64,000 nt of DNA from positions 21,574,757 to 21,638,756 of the forward strand of contig OX392543.1 in NCBI GenBank assembly GCA_947623455.1, written 5' to 3'. A program made the position numbers and the translations under genes. This document shows positions 1 to 12,010 of this stretch, piece after piece (position 1 is the first letter of the stretch; each line of letters opens with the position of its first letter). The stretch is from Mimachlamys varia (lineage: Eukaryota; Mollusca; Bivalvia; Pectinida; Pectinidae). The notes under the pieces are model-generated. The model was not told the origin of the DNA, searched no databases, and worked only from the letters and a program-made list of their open reading frames with translations.

Positions 1-599
1 AAACGGATTCCGCTAATTGTGTAGCAGACACGAAATGTCAGAAACAGAATTACAGTCTTTTGTCTGAGTTTGGTACAATTGTATACTTCTCAATTGGCTT
101 CAATGATTTGCAACAACATCACACAGTACATCTGATCAAGTATGAAGCTATTTGAAGTTAAGTGAACAGCAATGCGTGCTTAGCGGTATTTAAACTACCT
201 ATAGTCATAAACTAGCAATTCTGTTTTGTCGACAGTTTTCCTGGGGAAACCGCCATAACAAGATGGCGAAACTTGTATTGAATCAACATTGTTTATTTTT
301 GAATGTCCATTTATCTATTACAATTATAAAGCTTTGTTAAATCTTCCATTCTATTCAATTTACATCTTACCTATTTTGCTAGTTATCATGATTTTATCTT
401 GCTGTGCAATTAATTTCGGTAACTTTTGTTTTTATATGTGAAAGAACTTAAAAAACAGTTTTATAGAAAATAAACCCTTCTTCAATCCGCTTTAGATTAA
501 CATAATGGATAATGTTGTTTAGTTGTAACGTTTTAAGGTACTTTCTGATCAATGAATAATAAAATATACAATCGCAGTTTATGTGTACACCGTAGGCAG
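1..599. other. No gene recognised
   Basis: AT-rich sequence with no convincing reading frame, repeat or splice-flanked exon. A short GC-richer patch near 245-280 contains AAGATGGCG, a YY1-like core, but nothing around it supports a promoter. If the exon at 7637-7726 is real, this is probably intronic. Confidence 0.4.
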
Positions 600-832
600 C
601 ATTCAGTTGTTTGTTTTTGTTTACGCCCTATTATATTTAACTAATTTACAGCTGTGTTCAGAAAAGCACCTGCCATGTGGGGAAGCCGGAGTTCCTGAAG
701 AAAACATCGACCAACGGCCAGCACTTGGCGCACACCTCACGTTGGTCTCAAACCCGCGACCAAAAGGTAAATGGTTACTAGTAGCAGATTGCCAATTTCC
801 TTAAACACCTGGTAACCGCGGCCCCGAAGACC
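600..832 (-). mobile_element. tRNA-headed SINE, family A (diverged copy)
   Basis: Read on the minus strand, the element starts near 830 with a decayed tRNA-like head and runs towards a tail near 600. It shares its order of blocks with copies at 21855-22085 and 29835-30175: a GGAGGAAAGCCGGAG-like stretch, a CTCAAACCCGCGACC block (B-box region on the minus strand), then ACACCTGGTAACCGCGGCCCC. This is the most degraded of the three copies. The reading frame that crosses it is incidental. Confidence 0.6.
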
Positions 833-1420
833 AAAAATGGAACTCTTCAGTGTGCAATGTTTTTCTGCAGTGGGATATGGAACCTTAAGCTACGAAAAAC
901 TTAACGAATCTGAATAAAATTTGGATATTTGCTTACAGAATAACTCAAATAGAAAATATAGCAAGTATGATACCATTTTAAAATGATAGCCATCAAATAT
1001 TAGATTTGATAAAGATATAAATGCACATATTTACAAAAGAAGAATATATTTTAAAAATCTAACTCAGACATCAAAAACCTGAAATTGTTAAGCAGCATTG
1101 CCCGGTGCTCCATATGTTGTTAGCCTTCCTACTTACGCCGGCGTATTTAACGATATCTGTTAACACATGGTTATCTCTGTAACACAGTATTTTATCACGT
1201 ATTTTCATATCTGTTATCGCTGCATGTTTTACATGTTGCATCTGTCGTTATGAAACGCATGCATGCATAATGTGAATATGAACATTCTTATTTGTTGAAA
1301 TAGGCACGCTTTATCTCATTTGAGAAGTGGCATGGTACATAATATATACATTTACGTAGTACACGATTTGAAATTATACAGAAGTAGTTCAAATTTATTT
1401 TTAAATTCATAAATTAAAGG
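833..1420. other. No gene recognised
   Basis: AT-rich and unremarkable. No tandem structure, no reading frame with protein-like composition. Confidence 0.4.
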
Positions 1421-1615
1421 GGCTTTACGTACCTTACCCTTCTGCTCCTACATTAGTTTAGACATTTTTGAATCCAATCTTTTGGCCCCTAGCATCACTG
1501 ACGAGTCCCAGAAGGACGAAACAGCTGTACGAAATAGTTTAATTATTTTTTTTCGGCATACTGTATCTATTACTAAATTAAAAATGTGCAGCATATGTGT
1601 GTTACATCTTCCTTA
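1421..1615 (+). repeat. Dispersed repeat R1 (CAGCTGTTTCGTCC family), copy 1
   Basis: Contains in order GGGGCTTTACGTACC, CTTCTGCTCCTACATTAG, TTTTGGCCCCTAGCATCACT, the reverse complement of the family core (GGACGAAACAGCTGT), a TTCGGCATACTGTATCTAT block and GTGCAGCATATGTGTG. The same blocks in the same order recur at 37888, 39395, 41795, 49845, 60340 and 63615. The element class is unknown; no coding capacity was seen. Confidence 0.75.
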
Positions 1616-1719
1616 GCCACATAATTATATTGGGTGCAATATACGAAATCCTCTGAATGCGTATTAGTACATGTCAATAATACATCTGGTCGATACGCAG
1701 TGGTATTGATTATCAACTA

Positions 1720-1880
1720 CAGTCTAACCTCGTTATCTCGAAGTATGCGGGACCAGGAAACAAGGAATTGTTATCGAAGTATTCGAGTACTTAAAGTGAG
1801 GTCTTCCCGGGACCAACGAATTACTTCGATTAACACAGGATCTTCGACTTATACGAGTTCGAGATAACGAGGTCATGCTG
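1720..1880. mobile_element. Mariner-like MITE, 161 bp
   Basis: The two ends are inverted repeats. CAGTCTAACCTCGTTATCTC at the left matches the reverse complement of the right end (CAGCATGACCTCGTTATCTC) at 20 of 23 positions overall. A TA dinucleotide flanks both sides (1718-1719 and 1881-1882), as expected for Tc1/mariner-type insertion. No transposase is encoded. A longer, more diverged relative is at 9858-10033. Confidence 0.75.
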
Positions 1881-1882
1881 TA

Positions 1883-4079
1883 TAGTCACCTACGTGATAC
1901 ATAAGACAAAAAAACGTTTCCAAGGATACATAGGAAGTCAAATGTAAAAAATAAGTAAAGTGAGAAGATGGGATATTTATATCTCAAGTATTGGAAATTG
2001 GGCAGCAGGTCCGTTTGGTTTCCTTGAATATCTGCTATACGTACAGGACACATCGAATCAATGACTTGGTCTTCACGTGATTTGCCTTATATGGTATATC
2101 CCCGGACATCATTGCCAATTCGTTCTATGCAGGGACGTAGAGAAATCACACTATTTTCCATTATTTCGACCTTCTGTGTGCTTTCTTTTTTCACTATACA
2201 TCCAGATCCTGTTTTTTACTTTAAAGGTTAAGCCGTCTATTTGTGTGTTTATCGTTAAGTATTGAAGCGATGCTTAAAGTACAGTAATATATATTTGCCA
2301 TGCTGTATTTATTGCCTGCTGTGTTAAGTTTATCGCTGGAATCTTTAGAGAATGAATTTATTTCTTAACATTCCATATATGATATGAAGTTGCACGTTTT
2401 TTATATGCTCATTGATATACCGCCTTGTTGTAATTAGAGTAATGCCTTGATTCTCACTTTGAGAATTCTCTTTAAAATGGCATTAATTTACATGCAGATG
2501 AATCAAAATACGATTACTCTTACGGAGCGCCCGGTCTTGCTCTTTGGTACGTTTTCAAGAGTCTCCTTGTGAAACTTTCCATTGATTGTATACTATTCTT
2601 TGAGTATTCTCTTATTTTTCCTTTTTAACTTCTGTGACGAATGCTTTTGCAATATTCTAAGGAGAGTAAATATTTTGGCAGCATTAACATATAGCTGCAA
2701 CCGCGTGATCCGTTGTAACATATCTGCATACGTAAACGCTGAGATCAGCAAAATTGCTGTGTTCAGAATTAATAACTTGCCCTTGAATCCAATGCAGACT
2801 GTATTATTTGTTTTTCAAGAATATTGACGTTGAAATTTAGGAGAATTAATAGGGGGTTGGTTCGGAGGAGAAATTTCTATTTGGGCGAGCCACTTGAAGT
2901 ATTGTCGGTGACAATTATTCAAAATACGAAGTTAATCCAGCGGTATTCGCCACACTACATACAGTCAAATATGCTCAGGAGACAATCGCTATTAATCACA
3001 GCGTTCTTCAGAGACAATCATATTCTCATAACAAAGAGGACTGAATATTTATATTCCCAATTCAACAGCACATGTTTTATATAACCATTGTGAATTTTCC
3101 CCAGTGTGCTGAAAATATGAAGCAACATTCTGTTATGTCACATTATACATTTACATATATGTAGCTGTGTTATTTAAGTGACTATCGCTGTTTAACAAAA
3201 CGAAACATGGTCAGTAAAACACAAATTTTTGAATATTTGATTTTCTAACAACTTAATTATCAAATTTCATTTAATAGCTATTTTTGTCTTTTGGTTGATT
3301 TTCCTTTTAGATGTTTGGCGACAGTAATCCGAAGATCGACTGCATAGATCAGTCATAATAACGAACTCTTACATTAAACACTTAAATTTGCCTTCGTATT
3401 ATCAACAGCAGTTACTTCAATTCGATGCTGTCATGGGTAATCTTCATCAACGAGTTCATAGGTTCACCAATTAGTAAAAATAAGTTCGATACACATACAT
3501 TTTCCAGTTTTTTTTTCAGTACTTATCATCCACGAGCTCATGTATCTATGTGATATTGTTTTGTCTACCAGCCATGAAATGAAGGCCCTACCGAAAATAT
3601 CTGATTTAACAATAATAAATGAGTGTCTAAACCTGGAAACATGTATATTCAGCAAAGCGGCAATTACCGTTAAATACACAGAAACATGTCAACAAAGTAC
3701 TGCATATAAACATGAAACGAGCATGAATGATGTACTTCAGGTGCATATTGTAGACAGACATGCATATTTTGTCTCCTGCTTCACTTAGAAAAGACGATGA
3801 TTGGCGAGCATAGATGCACTTGTATTAAAGGTGCAAATGCGTTCGAGCATGTTTTAGACATTTTGTCATATTCATACTGCAATACCACCGGACCTAATCG
3901 ATTTTATTGCTGGGTAAATCCCATGCAGTCTCGAAGAACATAACCCTCTCATGCAGACAGTACAGGGCACCATTACCTTGACTAGTGCGTGATTTTTTTT
4001 CAATCCATTTCCTCAAATTGCCGGACATTTGAACGTCTCAAAGTCATAAAATCGACTGAAGTAAATTTTTGTTTGATTA
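1883..4079. other. No gene recognised (2.2 kb)
   Basis: AT-rich with several short open frames (60-86 codons), none with recognisable protein features and several with non-ATG starts. No repeat family from elsewhere in the window was recognised. Probably intron or intergenic. Confidence 0.4.
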
Positions 4080-4425
4080 TGTTTGTTTGCTTTTCATGTT
4101 TTATTTTAGGAAAATAAAATCATAATCCGAACTCAAAATCGATTAAACCAGGGGCAATATATGTAGAAATGAAAGATTTCCCGCCATGTAAATCTTTGTC
4201 ACATCCAAGTTAACATCAAGTTCTCAAAATGAGAACCAAGTATCATTGTCAATCACAGCAAGTAAACACACTAATGAGCATACTTGAAAACGTCCATCTT
4301 CATATCACTTCAAGATACAGAATATTTTTCAATGAGACAAAGATGGCGACCATAACACTTGCCCATAAATCTGAACAACCTGTATATCTCGAATCCCTGT
4401 GTTGTAGGACATTCTCCACATCATT
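4080..4425 (-). mobile_element. 5'-truncated reverse-transcriptase element (family RT), minus copy
   Basis: The minus strand of about 4300-4420 decodes, with interruptions, to a block of the type QGFEIYRLFRFMGKCYGRH followed by LCLIEKYSVS. This is the C-terminal end of the RT frame of the family. It runs into the family 3' untranslated tail, whose conserved blocks (GATTGACAATGA, ACATGGCGGG, AATCGATTTTGAGTTCGGATT) recur many times in the window. The coding part is broken and non-functional. Confidence 0.7.
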
Positions 4426-4794
4426 TTTGATAGTTGATCCCTTCTCTTTGATTACGCAATGCTCTATTAAGCAAGGCCAAGCAAATTGTTATAACTGATT
4501 CAATGTATGCTTCATTTGAACCATGCAGCAGACACGCTTTTAGCTAAACATGTTTTATCATCTTGAAATAAAGTATGTGTGTTTATTATTATAATAATTT
4601 ATGTTAAAGGTTGAATTTCCTTCATTCAGACTGTATGACGATGTTCAACTTTGATTATAACGTTGTATATCAAATGAATACATTAGTAGTATCTAAGGAA
4701 ATGTGATTTTCAAGTGTGCAATGTGGAGGTCGGTGACTTTAATGATGTTTTTTTAGTATATTTTGTAATTTAGTTGTTGCTTCCCGAACTATTG

Positions 4795-5520
4795 ATGCGA
4801 CAGCATGAAACAACTTGAAATTGATACAGATATTCATTTAAAGGACACGACAGGCTCTTCTACATCAACTGCTTATCTCGATCTCTGCTTGGACAATGAC
4901 CAGCATAGGGAGCTTGCTGCTAAGCTGTGCGATAGGCGTGGCAGTTTCCGTTTTCAGATCGTGAACTTTCCTGACTTTTCTTGATGGTAACATCCCTGTT
5001 TCTTAAAATTATTGTGTTTGCAAGTCGCAGTAGGTTCGTTTTTCTAGGACTTGCTCTAAATATCGTGATTTTCGCAATCGATGTCGACTGCTGACAAAAA
5101 AACTAACAACACAGGGATTCGAGAGAGGCAGGTTGATCAGAACAATGGGCGGGTTTTATGGTCGCCGTCTTTGTCTCGTTTGAGACGTTTGGTTTGCGTC
5201 TTAGTGTGATGTTGGGAGGGACATTTTGAGTACGTTAATAAGTATGCTTACTTGTTATGATTGACAATGACTCGATTCTCATTTCGAGGATATGATGTTT
5301 GCTTGGATGTGACCAAGATTTACATGGCGGGTGTCGTCGATGAGACAGAATTCGCTTACTCTTCTGGATTACCTGGTCATTTTACAAGGGTATCCATGTA
5401 AATCTTTCTTTTGTTCATATTTTGTCACTAGTTTAAGCGATTTTGAGTACGGATTATCTTTTTGTTAACGCTTTGGTATTTCACTATTTTTGTTGTATAT
5501 AGCGGACGCTTACATTTACG
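4795..5520 (+). pseudogene. Relic of an RT-encoding retroelement, 3' part
   Basis: This is the most informative copy of the RT family. An ATG-started 59-codon frame at 4805-4984 reads SSTSTAYLDLCLDNDQHREL and then FRFQIVNFP. This is the motif that follows the catalytic core in a group of reverse transcriptases common in invertebrates (YLDL, then a basic loop, then IVNFPFL..NIP). A frameshift just after VNFP puts FLDGNIP in the next frame. Further on (about 5082-5180) a third stretch reads RLLTKKLTTQGFERGRLIRT then GGFYGRR, and then ends in TGA. The rest is the family 3' tail with its TTGAGTACGGATT block near 5440. The 5' part with the polymerase active site is missing, which is usual for target-primed retroelements. 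The clade is not settled; a Penelope-like layout is possible but no GIY-YIG domain is visible. Confidence 0.7.
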
Positions 5521-5539
5521 GAATACCTGGTTTATCTTG

Positions 5540-5680
5540 CAGTATGCTTATAAGTATGATAACTTGTTGTGATTGACAATGACCCGGTTCTAAATTCGAG
5601 GTCTTGCTGTTTATTATTAACCAGGTGTGATACAATTTTGAGTTCGAATTACATTTTAGTAGTCACTTCCATCTTCTCCG
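5540..5680 (+). mobile_element. RT family, short 3' fragment
   Basis: Repeats AGTATGCTTA..TTGTTGTGATTGACAATGAC, a GTTCTAAATTCGAGG block and TTTTGAGTTCGAATTA, all found in the tail of the preceding element. It lies directly behind it, giving two tails in tandem. Confidence 0.6.
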
Positions 5681-7636
5681 AGGTGTGTCATACTATTATA
5701 ATTATTGTATGACAATGGCGGTTAAAAATATCCTCAAAACTAACATCAGCAGATACATATCTATGAGCATTAATATATGACAATGAATGAAACTGTTTAA
5801 CGTTGTATATTCAATAACAGGCCAATCAAAGCACAACTAACATTGTCACTTTATAAGGACCATTTTAAACTATCATCCTGTTTTTCATATTTAAGGTTCG
5901 ACACCTTTGCAACTTGAATGACTCTGTATTCTGATGGTGAAATATGGTTTATTCAGGGTATCTGTACTGGCAGGAATATGATATTATATTGGAATGCCTT
6001 CACGGTCATGACTAGTAATAAACCTATATGGGCATTTATTAATTGCTTGTTTTCTTGGGAAATAAATAGTATATCAAACGAATTCAGTACTACCCATACT
6101 CTTTGATCCTTCGCGGATATATACTCTTTCATCGTAAACGGATATATATGTACATATACTTGTCGAACATTGCGTTCAAATAAATAATTCAACATGCCAT
6201 TCCTTCCGTGTTATCCCATGTTTAAACCAAAGCTCCTTTCTAGATTTTACTGATTCACTATGGAGAGATACATGTAAGAGAGATTACATTCCAAATGCTA
6301 TATACATGTAGTATCTATTCTTAAAGTCCCTTTCTTTCCGACGTATTTGTTTAAGTTTACTTCTTTGGATTTCATTTCAAAAGGGTCTTTTATCATTCTT
6401 TTATTTATTCAAAATTTTAAAACGTATTCCCAAACCAGGCTTGAGGGGAAGGGGGGGGGCAAAACTGTTTTTCAATGAAGCGACGATGCGCCATTTTAAT
6501 GCATCACCTTCAAAAACTGACCGCATTTAATTTAATACGTATTTTCATTAGAATAAATCGGGGCCTACATTGAACAATGAATATGCTTTCCGCAGAATAT
6601 TTTAAAATGTGCGTATGCTTTCTTTGCCAGTAAAATCGGATTCTTTGATACGTCTGGCTACGTTTCCCTTGAATTAGTATACAGTCAATGACGTCAGAGA
6701 AGTATATTTCAAGCAATTTACTTTGGCTTGAAGTAACAACATATTCCTTCAAGACAGGAGAAAGTGGTATCTCAAAATATCGGCAATCCATCGTATATAT
6801 CAGTTGAGACCAGTCTCAAAGGGAGATCAGATGTACGTCCCTTTTCATCATTGAATGTTTCATATGTGCTTTATAGTGATGTAAACGAGAAATATTATTC
6901 AATAAATAGATATTATTTGAGCTTAACATGATTTTCTATTCCACGGATGGTATATCATTTTAACCAAAATGCATGGAACCCGCTCGATTTTATTGTTTAT
7001 ACATATGTTGGTTCTTAGGTTTAACGTTTTTGAAATTTGAATACCACTGACTGGTTTTGATTATATATGGATTCGATGTTTTAAAGTAAATCATGTTAGA
7101 ATCTTTAAAGTATATTTCTATATCAGACATATACATCTATGTATAGATCAACAATTTCATCTCTTCGTGTTCTTCATAGTGGTCTGCAAGTGTGCCTTAG
7201 ATACATTTCTATATAGGTATGCTTATTCTATTTTATGATTTGGTGTAGAGAAAAATGCTTCAACACTTCATGTTTTATGAAAAGTGAAAAAAAAACTTTC
7301 CAAATCATTCAAATAGATCTGTAAAACGAAACAGGAAACACGATATATTATATATTTAAATGTTTTCACGTGTAGGTCGGCGTTTTGTCTTAACAATAAA
7401 AATATGTATTTCGTAATTTTGCGGAGTAAGAACCACTCGATACCATATTACATCGAATGTGAACAGGTATTTGCATGAGATATTCTTCGTGTTAATTGTG
7501 TCGGTTACATATGTAAGTAAAAAATACGGAACGTGAAAAGAGAAATTTGTATGAGGTATCCTTCGTGTAAATTGTAACGGTTATATATGTTAGTGAAAAA
7601 TATGGAATGTGAAAAAGTGCGAAAAGAACAACTCAC
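5681..7636. other. No gene recognised; probably intron 1 of the gene starting at 7726
   Basis: AT-rich, without coding-like stretches. A poly-G run lies near 6450. It follows, in transcription order on the minus strand, the splice donor at 7631-7636. Confidence 0.35.
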
Positions 7637-7726
7637 CTGATCAGTTCCGACGACTTGCAGGGCGTCGTCGGAGGGGGCCCTCCATCGCCCACCCCCTCCC
7701 CCTGCTCCTCCTGTACTCGAATTCAT
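7637..7726 (-). CDS. Probable first coding exon, Gly-rich N terminus, gene unknown
   Basis: On the minus strand an ATG at 7726-7724 opens exactly 30 codons that end at a consensus 5' splice site, CAG|GTGAGT (intron starts at 7636). The peptide begins MNSSTGGAGGGGGRW, continues RAPSDDALQ and ends VVGTDQ. GC content is far above the surrounding sequence, and the CG-rich composition is typical of a true exon here. The exon is in phase 0. The frame stays open upstream of the ATG but becomes AT-rich with low-complexity residues, so that part is read as 5' UTR. A possible 3' splice site (ATTATCCTAG) sits 5 bases before the ATG. The next exon would lie at lower coordinates; none was recognised in the window, so the 7.6 kb to the left would be intron. 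I do not recognise the protein family from 30 residues. Confidence 0.55.
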
Positions 7727-9190
7727 CGCGTCTAGGATAATCCAAGATACTGTGTCTTCGTAAAACAAATTCCGTATAAGATGTTTAAGATTCCGTAATT
7801 TTAATTTTCCGATGTACAACTTCCCACTCCGGAAGTGTTCTTTAGACATGGACACGATATGAATTATGGGTAATATCTCAATCAAACTCACTTACTCTTC
7901 CAACGGTTCATCACAAATCATATAACAGAAATTGCTGATTACAAGCACTTCAAAGAAAATCATCAGACGTGATATCCCCAATTTAATTACTCAAGGACAA
8001 TTCAAGCCGTTTTTTTTTTAGTTTTTAGTAATAATATTCCAATGGTGTGAAAGCACATAAATCATTCTCTATTGATAACACACAGTATCCACTAATACAA
8101 GTTTCCTCGACCCCTACGGAAAATGTTGGGTTAACATTTGTGATACCATAACCTAGGAAAACACATGTTTAGTGAACACATTGGCCGTTTTCCGTCCGTT
8201 GTAAGAAGGGCAATATTACATGGAAATCATTCCCTCTCACGGATTAACTAGAGCTGTAATAATTATACTTGGATTCCATAACGAATATGAAGAAACAGAT
8301 TTACGATTTTGAGACAAGTGTTTCAGATTTCTTAGGCTCTGTATTTCAATCCGATGATAATTTCAATTTAGTAAAAGTCCATGTGACCTTTATACACAAA
8401 ACAAAAAAATAAACAAACATCAAACAGAGCTGTGCTTTGCAAAATTTCGAACAGTTTCCGTTTGTAAAAAGATCCAGTCTAATTGCATCCATCCATTTGG
8501 CGTCTATAACAACGAGACTCTACACGTGATATGAAAAGCACGTGCATAGTTACATGCATATTCCCCTTTGCGTAAAATTACAGCACTACTTGCTTCATAA
8601 TAACTGCTCGTATACATAAAAACCAAGGGATATGCAATTCAAACTGACTAGCTGTCAGAATGGTGCAGCAGTCCCAGAATTATCAGGTTTTCCGCACAAA
8701 CCTGATAAATCGAACGTTTGGAAGACCTCCCTGTACCTGCGAATACCGAGCAGTCAACTCAACGGCAGGCTATCAATGCTGAGTATATGTATATCAGCCT
8801 CACTCACCCTCATACAGATTTATAGTAAAGTCAGCAGAGACAAACTGCAGTCCAATCACCCGCAATCAATCTGCCGTTAACCCTGTACAGATTTATGATA
8901 GTATTTGTAAGCTGTGGGCATCTCACATAACGCCAAGCTTCATTGCAGGTCACCACTACTTTAACACACGATCTAGATAGCGTAACAATTTACGTATGTT
9001 TTGCCACTGTCCAATGCAACAGCAACTGCAGAAAGGTACAGCTACACAGAAACGTAAACAAATCAACACTGCACTGCACAATATGAAAACAAATCTTATG
9101 TTGTATGTAAACAAAGCGAACTGACCGTTACATAACAGAGAACTTGATGAACGTGTAACGATTCCATAGGTAGCGAAACATTATGGAAAC
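7727..9190. other. Upstream flank of the Gly-rich exon, no gene recognised
   Basis: Would hold the 5' UTR and promoter of the minus-strand exon at 7637-7726. No TATA box in a convincing position, and no known repeat. One 82-codon open frame at 8632-8880 has unremarkable composition and no recognisable domain. Confidence 0.35.
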
Positions 9191-9206
9191 TGTATATTTT
9201 GCTTGC

Positions 9207-9490
9207 CTAAACATTTATTGAGCATGCCCGATTTCGGGGCGAGCAGCAACAGTGTGTCCCGTGATTTCCCCTGCCTTTTATCTTGTTACCAAAATCAATG
9301 AACCACGATCTGGGACTGGGATCCAGCTCTTTAATTTGTTGACAATAATACACTACAACATGACTGGGTTTTTTGCCTGCCGATGCAATGCAACATGTGT
9401 CTTGGGCACAACCGGTCCTACCACAATCTCGCCCGAAAGCTATTTTGTCAATATATCTCGCAGGGGTTCCCATGATGGTGTGCTACCGTA
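9207..9490. other. GC-rich island open on both strands, unidentified
   Basis: GC content rises clearly above background. The minus strand is open for 88 codons (ATG at 9473; includes CGRTGCAQDTCC and SPRSWFIDFGNKI), and the plus strand is open for about 79 codons in another frame. Neither product is recognised. It could be a fragment of a transposon gene, a lone exon, or chance openness in GC-richer DNA. Confidence 0.3.
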
Positions 9491-9857
9491 ATAGTCTAGG
9501 CTTTTCTCTCTGCCATACAGGTTTAGTATCAGGGAGACTATATAGTGTCTGGTCCTTCTATCTATATGTATGTATTAAATACCTAGGTCTCAAACGGTGA
9601 ATCTGAAAACGACATGTGTAACAAAAGATGTGGATCTGGTCTGGCTTGGTCGTTCAAATGACAGTAAAATGTTTTCCTACAGACATTGCTGTTATTTTGT
9701 CAGAGCTTAAATCTATACCTTACCGATAAACGAACGACAGTACATTGCAAAACACAAATACGATATTCTGATATAACAAATGTATCAAAAACACTTGTTA
9801 CGTTAAAACAAAGCAAAGTGGAGAAAACCAAAGTCAAAAATTAATATAGTTTAGATA

Positions 9858-10033
9858 CAGTTGAACCTCGATCGTTATCTCGAACTTGTAAAATTGATGG
9901 ACTTTATATAAGTCGAAATTGTTTGTCGGTTTCATTTAAACTTCATGCAAAACATTTGACCCTGTTAAGCTCGAAAACTCGTATAAATCGAAGTTTACGG
10001 TTCCGTCGACTTCGAGATAACGGGTTTTTACTT
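9858..10033. mobile_element. Mariner-like MITE, about 176 bp
   Basis: Left end CAGTTGAACCTCG followed by CGTTATCTCGAAC; right end TTCGAGATAACGGG. TA flanks both sides in the alignment used. It shares the CGTTATCTCGAA inverted-repeat core with the element at 1720-1880 but has a different centre (AAGTCGAAATTG, TATAAATCGAAG). Confidence 0.6.
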
Positions 10034-10393
10034 TAATGTTGTTTATTTGTTGTGCTTACATCAAGTTTCAGGTGCAGTTGCCGACATGATTTCCTGTCCG
10101 CGATGATTTAGATAATACATGTATATATATGTGTGTCAATTGGCATACACTTGGTATTATTCAAAATTAATTACACTAACCAACATATTTAAAAGGAAAT
10201 AACCTATCTGCATCAATTATTTTTCTCCATCAGCATATTACACTCGTGTTATTCGCAAATTAAAGTTAAGTGTTTACTTTGGTTTCTTTATAGCAGACAT
10301 TATATTTTTGTAGGGTTTTTAATTAATGCCAGTTTTTTTTAGTAGTCATCACTAATACTTTCCTTTCTGTGTGTTATTGTGTCCCTAGTCTCT

Positions 10394-10757
10394 TGGTTCT
10401 AGTCTATATGCCTAGTTAAACCTAGTCTAGATTTCTGGCTACATCTAGTCTATATACCTAGTTAAACCTAGTCTAGATATCTGGTTACATCTAGTCTATA
10501 TACCTAGTTAAACCTAGTCTAGATATCTGGTTACACCTAGTCTATATGCCTAGTTAAACCTAGTCTAGATATCTGGTTACATCTAGTCTATATGTCTAGT
10601 TAAACCTAGTCTAGATATCTGGTAACATCTAGTCTATATACCTAGTTAAACCTAGTCTAGAAATCTGGTTACATCTAGTCTAAATACCTAGTTAAACCTA
10701 GTCTAGATATCTGGTTACACCTAGTCTATATGACTGGTTAGACGCTGTCTATATACA
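10394..10757. repeat. 46-bp minisatellite, about 8 copies
   Basis: Unit of 46 bp containing CTAGTCTATATACCTAGTTA and then AACCTAGTCTAGATATCTGG. Copies differ at only a few positions. The unit is itself two related 23-bp halves, and it is dense in CTAG tetranucleotides and self-complementary TCTAGA. Confidence 0.9.
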
Positions 10758-11195
10758 TGGGTTCAACTTTTATGAGACCGTATGAGAATAGTTTTTTTCA
10801 ACGACATTTAAACAAATTCTCGAACAATATTATAAAAATACAATATTATCACAATACAAAAAAACCCACAAATATTGGTCAATATTTGAATCAACCGGGT
10901 TGGTATAACACCATAAGTATTGACCTCATCAAAGGTCCTTAATTTTTATATCACATTTATATACTGTAGATATAAAACTTCTTTGCAAATGACTATAATG
11001 TTTTATATCTATCTTGATAAAGCATGGAATTTACAGAGATGCATTGGACGTCACAATGATTATAACGTCATAAATACAATATTGACTCGGTGTTTCTAAA
11101 TGAAGACACATTAGAAGAACCATCAGATCAATAACACAAAATATCGATCTCTAAGTTTTAGTCAATCAAAAGGGAAAATATCAATTGATGATAAA
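10758..11195. repeat. Spacer between the two minisatellite arrays, with a dispersed repeat
   Basis: About 10795-10850 (TTTTTTCAACGACATTTAAA, then CAAATTCTCGAACAATATTATAA) closely matches 38608-38665. The remainder is unique AT-rich sequence. No gene seen. Confidence 0.6.
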
Positions 11196-12010
11196 GCTGG
11201 TTATACCTAGTGTATATAACTAGTTACCCCTAGTTTAAATAACTGATTGTACTGTACCTAGTTTATATAACTTGGTTCAACTAGTATCTATACCTAGTTA
11301 AATCTAGTCTAGATATCTGGTTGCACGTAATCTATATAACTGGTTACGCCTGGTCTATATAACTTATTACGCCTTGTCTATATAACTGGTTACGCCTAGT
11401 CTATATGACTGGTTACGCCTAGTCTATATAACTGGTTACGCTTAGTATATTTAACTGGTGGTTACACCTTGTCTATATAACTGGTTACGCCTTGTCTATA
11501 TAACTGGTTACACCTTGTCTATATAACTGGTTACGCCTAGTCTTTATAACTGGTTACGCCTTGTCTATATTACTGGTTACGCCTGGTCTATATAACTTAT
11601 TACGCCTTGTCTATATAACTCGTTAAAGCAAATCCATATAACTTGCTTGGCCTAGTCTATATAACTGGTTATACCTATTCTATATAACTCATTACGCCTT
11701 GTCTATATAACTGGTTACGCATTGTCTATATAACTGGTTACACCTACTCTATATAACTTGTTTCGCCTTGTTTATATAACTGGTAGCATCTACTTTGTAT
11801 AACTGGTTGTATCTCGTTTCATAAAGTCTGTATAACTGATTACACATAATCTATATAACTGATTACACATAATCTATATAACTGATTACACATAATCTAT
11901 ATAACTGATTACACATAATCTATATAACTGATTACACATAATCTATATAACTGATTACCCATAATCTATATAACTGATTACCCATAATCTGTACAACTAG
12001 TGAAATCTAG
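11196..12010. repeat. 23-bp minisatellite, roughly 33 copies
   Basis: Core unit CGCCTAGTCTATATAACTGG plus TTA, 23 bp, with substitutions, grading at 11835-12000 into a homogeneous sub-array of TAATCTATATAACTGATTACACA. The 23-bp unit is half of the 46-bp unit in the neighbouring array, so the two arrays share an origin. Confidence 0.88.

Noticed and set aside
10394..12010. CRISPR array
   Set aside because: Units are contiguous without unique spacers; these are minisatellites in eukaryotic DNA.
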